Positions 27,401 through 42,400 of a stretch of DNA of 64,000 bases are shown here, in pieces (the first letter of the stretch is position 1; each line of letters opens with the position of its first letter). This stretch comes from Notospermus geniculatus. Lineage: Eukaryota > Nemertea > Pilidiophora > Heteronemertea > Lineidae. The stretch spans positions 113,054-177,053 of the forward strand of contig NMRB01000968.1 in assembly GCA_002633025.1 (NCBI GenBank), in the 5' to 3' direction. The notes under the pieces are model-generated. The model did no database searches and was not told where the DNA came from. It saw only the letters and a program-made list of their open reading frames with translations. Position numbers and translations under genes: made by a program.

Positions 27401-30400
27401 AACATAGCAGCATATCAGTTGCTGATCTTCTCCACAGGGGTACAAGACATTATCAGTGTTATCAGATTTCCACAGCAGACTGGCTTAATCTGAATGGAAA
27501 CTTGACGAGGGACTTCCAGGGTTGGAGAAAATGAAATCAAATCCAAGTGCCAATATAAACACTGTTTTGGCAAATGATCTTCAAGTAAAAATTCCAAGGA
27601 AAAGTGAAGAATGTAGCCAATAGGTGGCATTCTGGTCAATTTGAATACAGAAGAAAACCGCACAGATACAACACTGCACTGGACTCCCCCTGTGTGAAGA
27701 TCAGAAACTGCAATGGAACCTCTCTTAGTGGACACCTCTGCTGGGAGAACACCTATGTTCAGTCAAAAATCGGTCAGTTCTGAACGTTTTCACTTCTTTG
27801 ACCAGGACAGGTCTCAATTTAAGACAGCATTTCACAGTACCAGAGGTGTTCTTCTAAGAGAGGTCCCACTGTAATTAGAATCGTTTATGGAAGCCTTACA
27901 GCCTGAAAGAGCTGCCAAAGCGATATCCATTTTTAATGAACAGGATGGGGATGGAGAGGAATGAATGAGCCATGAAAATGATGTCGGTTCCTTGCCATAC
28001 CATCAGCTGCCTTGGCGACGTTATTTTCATCAAACTCCTGCTTAAATATCGACAGCAGGCAGGTGATGCGGTAATCAAGACGCACGTTCAGGATGAACTG
28101 CAAAACAAAGTATAGGGGGCGCTCATTAATTTGTTGTTTCACCTGTGTGGGGGTGCCAGCTGACACAATGGAATTCATGATTGACTTTAGGAAAATATAC
28201 TCACAAGCCTCACACCTCAACAGAACTTATATTGGAAGATTTTTGACAAATTTTTTAACATACAATTGAAACTGAAAATGAAAATTCAAGGCCTACCAGA
28301 CTTTTGCAGAAAGTAATAAAAAATTACCTTTCAAATCCACAACGATATAAAGTACATAAAGCAATTTTAATTTTAATTAAAATGGATTAAAAAATATGAA
28401 AAGACACCATGATGGCACACTACATAATACATGTAATTTGAAAGGATAGTCAGCACCCTGACATGAATCACAGCCAAAACTCAGGCATTCAACTAGGTGA
28501 ACTGCAGAGCAAAGTAATGCACACCACAACCAATTTGCATACTCAGTGCAGAGGGTCTAAATAGAGATGTATTACCAGAGTGTACTACGTTGGCATCATT
28601 TCATGGAAACCTTATTGCTTCCAAAACAGTGTTCCCCCATTGCTGTGTGGTTCGTTTCCTCTCCCATCTGATATCATATTTGACAGGAATACACAGCAAT
28701 TGCTGATTCTATTGGCTTGAAGTTGGGTCATGATATCAATAACTCAGAAATATTTTAACAATTGGTGATGTTACACACCTGAAGAATCTCAATAATCTTG
28801 AGTTTAGTATCCATGACGAACTCATCCTCCTTCTCCACCATCGTGCTCTGAGCGACCTCTGATGGCATCGTTTGTTTCTTCACCTGTGACGTCTCGCCGG
28901 TCGTCGCCCCAAGCAACATGTTTGCCATAACAGCACCCATGCCTCCAATAGGGCGCAGCACTCCCCCACGGGCTGCAAAGACAAGAAAACTTACAGTTTG
29001 TTTGTTCTTCAAAATTAACGAACTGACAATTGAGAATGAAATCCATATTTTTGTAACTGAGTGTAAGTTTGAGAGTTGAAATAGCTTATGTGTGTCAGTA
29101 AGACTTGTATGTTGTGGTAAGAAAGTCTGTATGTCTTAAAGTTTGGATAGATGTAAGAGATTTGCCACCATTTGTGTACAAAATATAAAACATAGACAGC
29201 ATTAAAATTTCCTGCAGAGATTTGCCATGACAACACTGCAGCATGAAAAACTTGCATGGCCAACTAATGCGAAAATGACAACACTGAAAGCAGACGCATC
29301 CTTCACCAACACCAAAAGATCTCAGCAGGCTACCTAGGCCCAAATAGGCAAAGCTGGAACTGAATAAAATCAAATTCAACACAGGGATATAGTCATACTG
29401 TAAGGGAGCAATTACAGAATACAGTATCAAAATTGAAATTTGCAAAACATGCATAATTGGTAAAAAACAGGCAGGCTACACCAGACATTGCACTACCAAG
29501 AACCACCAAAATGAAGATGATTGAAAACCAACAAAATGATACTAAAATGCCAATCAGTAGTTGTATTGTAACAATATGTCACAAACATTACAATCTAATT
29601 GACAAAATCAGGAGCTCGACTATTGGAAAAAGACAACGACCTAGGCAAAGCTTCAGAACTGATTATAACATGCAGCAGATAATGATATGACAAACTTGGG
29701 CCAAGATGTAGAGTTTTCTGTCTTTGCCAATTTTACTCTTTAGAAATCGAAAAAACCTAATACCAAATAAAACCACTGATTATTCATGCTAAACCTGACA
29801 TGCCTGACCCAAGTGCTATACCAAGCTAAAGATGAGGATGTCTAAATATCAACCTGGTTTCTCAGCTGCGGTAAAGAAAGGACAAAATTAGGGTGGGTTT
29901 TACGAAAATGATATGATGTTCACCAAAGGAAAAAATTACGAACTTGCAACATATTAGTTTGCTTAAAGGTGTGGGTTGTCCTGCATTTACTGGACTCCAT
30001 AAGACACCATCTGAAGTGATGTCAAATCGCAATTCTCAAACCAAGATGTACTAGGGTATGTACCATTACACATCTAAAGCGATCGAACCAGAGGCCTGAT
30101 TTATGTTCAAAATGCCAGTCAAAAGACCGAACTTGAGATACAAAATTCAAGCAATGGGCCTTAAAAACAGTCAACCATTCAGATTTAGTCAGCATCACTT
30201 TGGGATTCAATTCACTGAAGCACATGCGAAGAGTTTGCGACAAAATTAAAGTTGCATTCTCTTAAGATCAGAAGAGGGCAAGTCTCACGAACAGTGCACA
30301 TCTGAAGCCTGCAAAACTTGGAAGCATATAAGTCATGACTGTAGGCTAAAGAAAACACAGTCACAGCATTACCGATGCACACTCACACTCACATATCAGT

Positions 30401-33400
30401 TAAAATCACTTTCTTGTATATAACATGATCAAGATTGAACGCCAGAAGTACATGTAGCAAATGCTTAATCCATTGGCTTGCTTTTCAGTGGACCTCGACC
30501 CCTTCCCCCACCCCCACCTCTCTGATAGAGCACCTGCTTGCATTAGTGGATAACAACATGGCCCAGAGATGCATCGTTTCCTGAAGGATTTGCAAACAAA
30601 TAACACCATATTCCTTCAACTAATACAAAAACATCCACATGATATATAAAACACACATAATACAGCATCAGTCAATAAGGGCATCATCAAATCATCCAAC
30701 ATGAAGTGCTTGCAACAAGATATTTTATTTGCTGAAACATGTACACATCATCTATTATCACCAATCAAAATGCTTCTCACATATAAAGTGCACATCAAAT
30801 GATCTTCCCTCAATATGAGACACAATGGACATTAGAACACTGAAGTGTGTTCCAGAAAACACATGCAGATTAGTACTTATTTCTTCAGTGCAACACTCAG
30901 ATTGACTGGAAAAGTATAGAAAATTGGGTAGAAATGGCCAATAAGAACATTTAGTACTGACCAGAAAAACTGNAGCAGACGCATCCTTCACCAACACCAA
31001 AAGATATCAGCAGGCTACCTAGGCCCAAATAGGCAAAGCTGGAACTGAATAAAATCAAATTCAACACAGGGATATTGTCATACTGTAAGGGAGCAATTAC
31101 AGAAAACAGTATCAAAATTGAAATTTGCAAAACATGCATAATTGGTAAAAAACAGGCAGGCTACACCAGACATTGCACTACCAAGAACCACCAAAATGAA
31201 GATGATTGAAAACCAACAAAATGATACTAAAATGCCAATCAGTAGTTGTATTGTAACAATATGTCACAAACATTACAATCTAGTTGACAAAATCAGGAGC
31301 CCGACTATTGGAAAAAGACAACGACCTAGGCAAAGCTTCAGAACTGATTATAACATGCAGCAGATAATGATATGACAAACTTGGGCCAAGATGTAGAGTT
31401 TTCTGTCTTTGCCAATTTTACTCTTTATACAGAAATCGAAAAAACCTAATCTATACAATAAGAGAGAAGACGATGCACCTTTGTTACACTCCTTCTGCAG
31501 ATTGGGCAACATCCAAGTAATGAATGGTGATGTGATGTGTAGGCCAGGTATCAGTCTGTGTTTATAGCAAATAAAAACTGGCAAAAAGTTGGTTCCAAGA
31601 TGATTTTGGCAGGAAAATCCTTTGGTGACCTGGAATTCTATTTTTACACTGTAGAGGGATTCCCCCAATTGTCCTGACTTGCTGACTGTGTGACCCCGTT
31701 CCAGTGACAAAGACAGTGCAATGGCCCAGATGCCAACTCCCCTTATCAGACAAAGAGCGGAGTGGGCAATGTACGATGAAAGCGGCAATGAGATTACTGG
31801 ATAGTGTTGGAAAGGCCTTCATCGTTCACGACCTCTGCATAACCTTATTCGCTGTATTCATTCCACAAAATTCTGCAAAATACATGTGTCTCAATAAAAA
31901 ACCCTACCGACAACACAACCATAGGGCGGGTAACGTGCTAGTACCAAATAAAACCACTGATTATTCATGCTAAACCTGACATGCCTGACCCAAGTGCTAT
32001 ACCAAGCTAAAGATGAGGATGTCTAAATATCAACCTGGTTTCTCAGCTGCGGTAAAGAAAGGACAAAATTAGGGTGAGTTTTACGAAAATGATATGATGT
32101 TCACCAAAGGAAAAAATTACGAACTTGCAACATATTAGTTTGCTTAAAGGTGTGGGTTGTCCTGCATTTACTGGACTCCATAAGACACCATCTGAAGTGA
32201 CATCAAATCGCAATTCTCAAACCAAGATGTACCGGTTATGTACCATTACACATGTTAAGCGATCGAACCAGAGGCCTGATTTATGTATGTCCATTATGCC
32301 AGTCAAAAGATTTGAGATACCGAATTCAAGAAATGGGCCTTAAAAAACAGCCAACCATTTAGATTTAGTCAGCATCACTTTGGGATTCAATTCACTGAAG
32401 CACATGCGAAGAGTTTGCGACAAAATTAAAGTTGCATTCTCTCAAGATCAGAAGAGGGCAAGTCTCACGGACAGTGCACATCTGAAGCCTGCAAAACTTG
32501 GAAGCGTATAAGTCATGACTGTAGGCTAAAGAAAACACAGTCACAGCATTACCGATGCACACTCACACTCACATATCAGTTAAAATCACTTTCTTGTATA
32601 TAACATGATCAAGATTGAACGCCAGAAGTACATGTAGCAAATGCTTAATCCATTGGCTTGCTTTTCAGTGGACCTCGACCCCTTCCCCCACCCCCACCTC
32701 TCTGATAGAGCACCTGCTTGCATTAGTGGATAACAACATGGCCCAGAGATGCATCGTTTCCTGAAGGATTTGCAAACAAATAACACCATATTCCTTCAAC
32801 TAATACAAAAACATCCACATGATATATAAAACACACATAATACAGCATCAGTCAATAAGGGCATCATCAAATCATCCAACATGAAGTGCTTGCAACAAGA
32901 TATTTTATTTGCTGAAACATGTACACATCATCTATTATCACCAATCAAAATGCTTCTCACATATAAAGTGCACATCAAATGATCTTCCCTCAATATGAGA
33001 CACAATGGACATTAGAACACTGAAGTGTGTTCCAGAAAACACATGCAGATTAGTACTTTTTTCTTCAGTGCAACACTCAGATTGACTGGAAAAGTATAGA
33101 AAATTGGGTAGAAATGGCCAATAAGAACATTTAGTACTGACCAGAAAAACTGTCAAATAGGACAAAAGCTCCATGACACACTTGTGATATTTGTGACCAC
33201 ATAGCATTTGATTGAGATGTTTGAAAGAAACTGACCGAATATCAATGGGCAAGGTGGTCAAGATACTCACCAAAACATTTTTGCACAAAGAAGTTTAGGA
33301 CATCCCAAGGTTATCAGGGATTCTCAGCAGTCGCTACCAAAGAGCGGTTACGTTGGACAGCGAACGATAAGAACCCATGATAACCCAGATTGGTTAACAG

Positions 33401-36400
33401 GACAATTTATATGAGAAATGATCCCAATGGTAAAGGTCACAGACCTCGAGTGTGCCAACAACGAAATTTGCTCAAGGATGGGACAAAAGGGTTAATAAGA
33501 AGAAGTCAAGCTCATCCAGATAATGAGGTTACATACGATCATAGACATGTGCGCCATGTTGGCCCATTTCATCCTTGACGGCTGAAATCAACATCATTAG
33601 AAGGCTAACTTATCAAGCAGATGACAACTCCAGTGAGATATTTCAAGTGGAGGAGAGTCATGAGAAAACCCTATTAATAACAAAGAAACTGTCATTTCTG
33701 GTCATTCATTGCAATATGGTGAATAGCTCTTTTGTTATAATTCTTTAAAAAAACTTGATGACATTCCTTGACTTACCATCATTGTTTACGAGATTCCCTG
33801 TAATGGTGAGAGCATTGTCCACAACACAGTCTAAGATTCCAAGGAGTGTCTGCGTCAAACGGAGTAGGTCACTGAATGTGTAGAACCCAAAATATATCAG
33901 CTGTCGTGCAAGATGGACAACCTGCAAAACAAATATTTTGCTTGAAAAAGGCTTCTTCCTCAAACCCGTCCAGCTACTTGATTGTACAGTATTGGCATTG
34001 GCACTTGATGCACTGCATTCAAAAATTACCTACCATCGGACGAGAGAATCTAGAAGATGGGTGGTAGTTACTACTCCCCAACACATACAAACTAACCTCA
34101 AAAGTCAGCTTATTCTGTTCTTTGTCAGCAATTGTCCATGACTGACTGACCACATTACACAAGTACTCCTCGACAAACTTGATGGTCTGGGAGAACCTGG
34201 CCTTGACTGCCTCCTTGGCTGGGTCCTTACTCACGTTGCTCTCATAGCTGAAAGAAGGACCAGAGAACTATCATGATCAGTTTGTATTGTTATAAATGTG
34301 ATCAACATTGAGATGAAACACACAGCAAAAATAGTGCCAATGGCACTGTGCCCGCTTGGCTTTTTAGCACAGTGGTGTAAAGCATAAGCCATATCAGAAT
34401 CCCATACAAGCCATCTTTGACAATATCTGTGACCAAAGCATACATAGCAGATTTTGTGAGTTTGGTTTTGGCCTCCTGGTGGCAAAGTCAAGAATTAGAT
34501 ATCACCAAAATGTCGTCNGCATTCGCATAGACCCTGGTGATTCAGGATGGTGATACCTTGTTTCTGTTAATATGTCAGTGTTCTTCTCATCAAGCACGGC
34601 CTTGCAGATCAACTCTTGGGTGATGGGAATGGCAACAGTGTTAGAGACGCAAAGGTCTGAGAGGTAGTCCAAAAATCTGGAAAAAAACAATGTAGATTGA
34701 TGGAGAAGACCTGAGGAGGATCCCAACAACCTACCGGTAACTTTCGAAAACGGCAAATGAACCAGAGATGATGTAAATGAAAACATCTCACCTGCTTTCC
34801 CTGTTTTTCCTGACAAGTTTGACGAATGTCTCAATCTCAGATTTGGTAATGTGTTTCTCAAGCAACTTCCTGTTATTATGCAACAGTGCGGTGATGGTGT
34901 CTTCAGCTAGGACGTCGTACCCGATCTGTTTCTGCATGAAAGGGAACTGCTTCGCGATGTACTCCTGGTTTTTCCGGTAGTTATTCTGTGAAAGTTTTAG
35001 CGTCCTGTAACAGAGGCGGCAGATCTGGCGGTAGGGTGTGTGTCGTGGGTCGGCCAGTTCCTCCATTCGGAGCATTGGGCCATCACCACTCTCGGAAAAC
35101 GGCGCTTGGAGGATTTTGAAAACCTGGAATGTGAATTGAAATGAGGTGAAACAAACAGCAAGAATACTTCATCGTAAATGGTAAGAGTAATCCAAAGACA
35201 TAAGGAAATATTGCCATGTTAATCTCACCTGCTTCAGAATATTCTGTTCTCTGAGAAGTTTCTGTCTTTCTCGATCAGGTTTGGGGTCGGCAAGGTCGAG
35301 TGGGTCAGAAGTAGCGTTCTCCATCATACTCACGAAAAAGATCAAGTCTCCTAAAAGTTGTGTGACGAACCTGCGGAAAGGAAAGCATAATGATTGTTTC
35401 TAATCCACTATATTATTTGGAGAAGATGATCGGGCAGAGATCAGGCATTTCGGTGAAGGTAGTGTGTCGGTTAGTACCTACCCACACACACTTTCAAACA
35501 AGAATATCAACTTTCCCATGCTCGGCAGCAGACTTCACGACTAGATATATCAGATTCATCTGCAGGCAAAGGACAAGCCTGATGATGTGGGGTAAAATTC
35601 TACAGTCTTCAGGGTTTCAACGTAAGAAATTCAGATTAAACTGGCTGCCAAGAATGTTTGGTCAGTGTCCCAGCATTTACACATCATGTAGAATTGAAAA
35701 CAGATGCCAAGAACTGGACAATGGCAGGTCCAGCTCTTGTGACGATGGTTTGTTGCGGTCAGATTCATATGACAGAATAATCAGTGATTTTTACAAAGGC
35801 AGGATGGGACTGTTAATCGTTTTTGAAAGGCGAAAGCAGAATCTTAAAGATGAAGATAAACCACGCCCCAAGGATACAATTTGCAAAACAAGACATTTAT
35901 GTTATTGTACACTATCTTATACTCCAGTGAGCTTTTCAATCAGATATCTACAGATCTTGGTATTTGTGTACACAGCAAAAGCATAGAAGATTGGATAGGG
36001 CCTAATGGTATGAACAGATAACAATTTGGGCGTACCGATGGTCACGGTCGGGTAAATGATATAATCTATTATTCCTGAAAGGATAACAGTCCTTTAAACA
36101 TCACGATTTGCACACAAAGGAATACTACGGAACAGCACGAATTCAAAATACATGTAGCTGAATAGGACAATGGGGAAAACACAGAATAAGTAAGAATGTA
36201 CTGACGTTTGAGGACAAATGTCTTTATTGAGCTATTCCGTGGTCACATAGACAGACACACATAACAGGTAAACCACACAGAAACCACAAGGGCAACACCC
36301 AAGTTTATTGTGAAACAAAGAGGTCTCCTATCAACATCGGAGACCACTTACCTTCTTTCATTCTGAGTAATTGAACTTTTTTCTAACTTGTTGGCAATGG

Positions 36401-39400
36401 AAGCCAATACTTTGCTAGCATCATTAGCGAAATCCAAGTCACGGACTTCTTGAGCAGAAACAGGGACAATGGCAAAGGCTTCTTTATCCTCCTTGATGGC
36501 AGCACAACCAACCTACAATAAAATAAAGAAGAGGTCAGTAGGTTCAAGGTCTCCCATCCTGCAACACGTAGATTTAGAGTGGCGCCCCACCTCCAAGATG
36601 GACGCAATGCTAACTAACAGTAAACTTCTCGACTGGGTATACCTTGCACATGATTGGTTTGTCTTCATCCTTGTCAACTGGTATCGCCGTGCTGTGAACC
36701 CAGGTGTTCGTACACAGATGGCGTAACCGTACAAACGAGGACCTGGAAGTACAGAATGATAATGATAAGTCTAAATCACAGTGAAACAAATTACAGAAAT
36801 TTTATGGTCGAACACAATGACTGGTATTCATGAAAGTCAGCAGGTCCAATGTAAATGTACCACAAAACTTGAAGTAAAAGCATTTGCTAGCTTTTATGGC
36901 TACCCTATCAATGGTTGACCCTGAACTGTCAGCCACTGACCTTCAAGTGTCAGTGACTGACCTAGGGTGGTCATTGTCTCACAGACAAACTTAGAAGTTC
37001 CACTGACTGGCCTGTCGGGCTGGGTGCAAAAGTTGGGCCGACAGTAATTGAGCTAGAGTTTTACTGCCTGACCCTGGGGCCTGACTCCGTAACCTTGGCC
37101 AGTCAGTGACTGATGATGGAATGGTATTGACTGATATCATTGACTACATGTACATGTAATTCTGTGGATTTCAACAGGCTGACCTCCAGGTTACTGACCT
37201 TGGCACAAGAGAATCTCCCCTCATCATCGTCGTTGGGTCTAATTCAAATATGGAAGCAATATCATGGCCGTGCGGAACAGAGACGAGAGAGTAGACGGCA
37301 GCACCTTGTGTTCCACGTAGTTTGTTCCTCATCTGATCAGACGTTGGATCGTTGTCAACCTGAGTAAGAAGACAGACAGAATCTCATCACACTTTTACCA
37401 TCACTTTTTGGATTGTTTTGTAAATACCATTAGTGTCTTTACCATGAATGCGACCCTCTCCAGCTAACGCAGGCACTTGTCGCAGGTGATCGACATTGAT
37501 TGTCAGTTTATTCTGCTGTCGTAATCCTGCAGTGACATTCACTTCAGCTATTGTGTCATAAAGCCTTATCCTTTCCGCTATTGCGACAAGTGCTTACTTT
37601 ACTGGGGCAGGTTACATGATATTGCTGCTAACTCGCATGTCCACGTACACCTCTACAAGTAAGGGGAATGGATAAAATTCCCTCCTCAGGGTATGGCTTC
37701 ATGGTATCTCAGTTGTGCTCCTCATCTTCCCAAGCACGGAGCAAAATTCCCCACTAATCAAGCTGTATGTGTGGGACAAGTAGGCTTTCTGTCTGGCTCC
37801 GAGTGTGAAATCGTGACTAACCTCAGCTGCCAAATACTGCCCAGTAGCCAAATGTTTGAACCTGAACAGACTGTTCCAGTGACCGGCACCACCTCGACAT
37901 GGATCATGCTGCACCACTTCCACTTCCCATAATGCCTTGGAACTCGTGGCGGCCGTGGCTGACGTCCTTCCCGTTGTGCGGAGGAAGACATATTGTTTCT
38001 TTTTGTATTCGTCCCCGGTGAGAAATTTTTCTTGCTCAGCGTGGAATAATCGCACTACATCACCCTGTTTTAACAGAAAATGCAAAATCTACGTTCAAGA
38101 CTGAAGAGAGAGGTCGTCATTAATGTGGTGATCAAGTTGTCATTTACAAATCATTCACTTGATGATATATTTAGCCTAATTAAAACATTAGTCTCGAACA
38201 CATAGGAGGAGCAATAGCCATTGGTGATCTGGCAGTTGGTACCGCCATCCCAGAGAGCTCTTGCGCTTACCTGCCCCTTATCTATACATGTACCTCACTT
38301 CATGATTTGTTTAGATAATCTTCTGATGAAAGCCATAGGGCCTACTTTGATAATATAACACACTTTTTTGATGGATGCCAAAAAACACAACTTCTTATTA
38401 GAATGGAGAGAAAACAGGCAGAATGTACCGTATACAGAAAGATACATGAAGCTACCTTGTAAACAATCAAACAACTTCTCCCACAGGCTACAAAGATTAC
38501 ACAGTAGGCCTATCTTCCTGAAAACCACAGATCATTTTGAAAGCTATATTGTAATTTGAGGAGCTGATAATGAAACAGAGCACTTCTGCAGGTCTGAAGT
38601 GTTGACAGAATTTTTAATGGTATCCATCGTGCACCAAAGAGGCTGAAATTCCCGAAGATTCATTCGAAGGAACATCCTTGATGGATGAAAAGAACAACTT
38701 TCTCCAAATAAATCTCACAGATATTCACTTTTTCAGAAAATTTATTTTGAAAGAATCAAACCGGGCTTGCTTGGTACGCAGGTCTGATGTTTACCAGCCA
38801 ACCAACGTGAGGAGAATATAAATTCCTGGTGGTTCCAAGGTATCTAATGGACCTCAGGGGGTAATTTTGGTTGGACGTGCTCACATTCCTCAACCATCAA
38901 CTTAAGAACTAATGGCAATGACTTTTAGATGACTGAACCCCAGGGTAAAGTTTGATGTGGATAAGGTAGAGTGTCAAGTTCATTTGAAGAAGTTATTTGT
39001 ATGGTACTTAGCATCAGCGGTGGATCCTCCTCAGCAGTGAACAGCTTTTGTCCTGTTTGGTATTAGTCAGTAGCAGGGGATCGCCACCTAACAGTTAGCT
39101 ATCCCAAGTTCAACCGTACATTTTGGAGAAGACCCACTTCCAGTTCCAGTATATCAATAACAACTTTCTTTTCAACACGTTCAACTTTGCTCTGAGAAAA
39201 ACTCAGGTAGGCTAAGAGCAAGGTTAGGCTATCACCATAAACACCAACAAATGCTTACTCAATGTAACATCTGGCAAGGTCAGTTTTTAACAAGTTGCCT
39301 CTAAATCTTGAAAATTCACTCCTCTGTATTCACATATCATTGGGAATGGGTAAAAGCAATCGCAGAAGTAGGTTTGAAATACAGTTGCCAAGGAGATGGG

Positions 39401-42400
39401 CAGTATCTAGGTAACTAACTTCCTCGCCACTCATAACAATCATTTTCTAATCCATTAAAATTTGTTAACCGCTCACAAATGTCTGATCTATATTACACTC
39501 CCAGTCCGGTACGGTACAATAACATCCTCATAGATGGATCAAAAATTCACACAGCAATTTGCTTATGAATATTTTATGCAACTTAAGAGATTACAATCAC
39601 TGGCATCTAGTTTGATGATATGATGAATCCATGTTGAGTTCTGCCGCATAAAGAATGAGTCTCTGAACTGGAGATCGATCCCAAAACCTCAGAGGTGACA
39701 AGCATGATGTTTCTACAACACATCTCACCATCTCATGGTGGCACCTGGCGCCCCAAGTAACAATGTGTCCTCATGACAGCAGCATATCTAAGGATATTTA
39801 AGCGTACACTTTATGACCACCAAGAGAGGTAATCAAGTGAGAGACCACATCAACATCAGATTACGTCCATTGTCCTTAATTTGATATACGAGACAGTTAT
39901 CTATTTCTAGCGGCATAATTCATTATAAATGGTCTCATTTTCAAAGGAAGCTGATCACTAATTCTTTATCAATGATCGACTATTCTGAATGTAAAAGGGG
40001 ATGAACTGTGAATATCAGCTTGTTCATTTCCATGCGAGAATGGCTAGTTCATTCGATTAGGTAAACCTGGCTATGTCCTTGGCATCCACTGAACTGGATT
40101 ATCTATGTACAACAAGGACCTTACAGCTCTGTAGTATACCTTATAGTAGACCACATCATGCTGATGATGGGCATAATTTGTAATGATTTGAGTGATCGCA
40201 CAGGGGAACCGCAGTCACAAAGACACCTGCACTGGCAAAGGCAGTCATAATCTCGACTGACTGAGTGAGGAAGGGATTTGATAAGATTTCACAAGTTACA
40301 CTAACAGGAACTTATATAACAGGAGGAAAGAACTGTTAAGAATTTACCAACATTCTTAACTTGTCCATGTAATTCCATGACCTAATCTCTACCTCGTAGG
40401 CCTACTGGAATGACTGCAAGGTCCAGAACAAAGGGTTAAACGAAGGTCAACACACTATTACCATGCACTGAGCCAGGCCATGGCAAGTTGCAAATACATA
40501 TGGCATAACCTACCCTAATAATGACATGTTAGCTAGCAAAATCATGTAAGCCTATATATACAAGTGAACGCTTTGTCTTTAGCCGACCAGTACGTACACA
40601 CATACACACATGGTGTCAGGTTTGGGATGTTTCCTCTATGATGATTTTTCAAATTTGTCATCCCAAAGGTTGTTCTCTCTATGGATAGTCTGGGCAATGA
40701 CTCAGCGTAGGCCTACTGAGTCATTTCTATGGAACCAATTATCCCTTCACATTCATTTATCTTGGAGAACCCCTTCCCTCAAGCGTCTACTTTATGGCTA
40801 TTTATGAAGAAATTTGACAGGCAGTGCCTTGTTGAATGTGTTATCACGGTGGTAGGTGCTCTTGGCGTTTTGTTTGTTGTTGTGAATAGTCAGATGCAGC
40901 TTCGGGCTAGACACCAGATGGGCTATTGAATTACTCAGTAGAAAGCCTTGAGCTATACTATGCTAGCCCCCCATCACTGCAGCTTTTCCACCACATGAAG
41001 AACTCTTTCCACTCACCCCTTTCAGTACCTCCTCCTGGTTTTCCCGATAATCCATAAACAGCGTGATCTTCCAACTGGTGCTGCAGTTGACAGCATTCAC
41101 CTAGAATATTACAAGGATAAATACACATGATTTCTGAGGAATTCAGTGCATCCTTTTTTCTTGATGTTCACTCACGAAAATATACCCTCCTCAACCCTTA
41201 TTCAGGCCAAAAATCCCAACTCAAATTCTAGGACATAGGGGGCCTACCTCTTTGCATCCAGGGTTGTCGATGAGGTCATAGTTGCTTGCATGAAGAGGTT
41301 GACCAGCATTCACAGGATTCAGCACCACCTTGTCTCCAATCACAACCTGCAACAAAAGCATGGTTATCGGTAATTAGAACAAGAGGCTCATGGCCTACTG
41401 CTCATCTGAAACAAGATTTGGCACTTCTTTATCACCTCTTTTTAGATTCTCAACCTTACGGTAGTCTCTCAATTTCTCAGTCTCTCAACAGAAACCATAA
41501 ACCACATGGAACTAGATTTTTCATAGCCCCAGGCAACAGTCACTTCAAACTCTCCTCTACCCCTACAGTACAGCACACAGCATCTTCGGTTGAAGTTTTC
41601 CCACATCCTATGGTACTGATTGAAAGATATTTGAAGAAATGTTGTTCACATCGACCACCTGAAGAATGTTTCTTCAATTTTTTCCAATCACCCAAGGCTT
41701 TTAGACCTTCACAAAGGATGTGGTCTGCTCCAACCTGGGGGGGGGGGGGGGGGGGGGNCTGACTTACATTATCACCAGGTGACCGGAGCTTGTAGAATGG
41801 GACAATGTAAAACCACGATCCTTCGTTGCCAGCGCTATCTAGTGTCACTCGCATTGCATTCTTTTCGAGGAGGGCAGGAAGACGTTTGTTTACTGTTAGG
41901 TATTTATTGCTTTTGAGATGCAGCATCTGAAAGATACAAAGTCAAGAATATGTGAACAATGCCATCATTGTAATGCACTCTCTAAACCCTTTATTACCAA
42001 AGTATCCTGATAAACCTTCCTGGGGACTCAAGAAGCACCCCATTCAGGACATCATTTGATCTTTTCAGACCGGTTGAGAAAACAGTCGCGACATGACTTA
42101 CAATGTAGAATCACACCTGCTGCCTCTCGGTCACGCGTCCAACATTCAACCACTACACCCTCATATGTGAGGCAGTCTAGGAAAACTCGTCGGATGTCAC
42201 AATTGAGGAAAGTGTTAATGGCCTTGGTGACCCGGCATATTCAATAGCTGAAGTGTACTTTGTAACAGGTTGTGAACAGTACAGCAGATCAATGCACAGG
42301 CAATCTGACAGGCCATGATGATTATTCAGCGACATCGATGGGTTTTCCTAATCCTAGACCGCCTCACATATTCCCCATTATACTGCAATACAGCAGTTGC

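Noticed and set aside
29289-33152. Genuine segmental duplication
   Set aside because: Possible, but the N exactly at the junction, near-identity and one-sided continuity fit misplaced alleles better.
35390-35986. 198-codon plus-strand open frame
   Set aside because: It lies wholly in the intron between IP3 receptor exons 11 and 12, has no recognisable domain and no start context. Best treated as chance.
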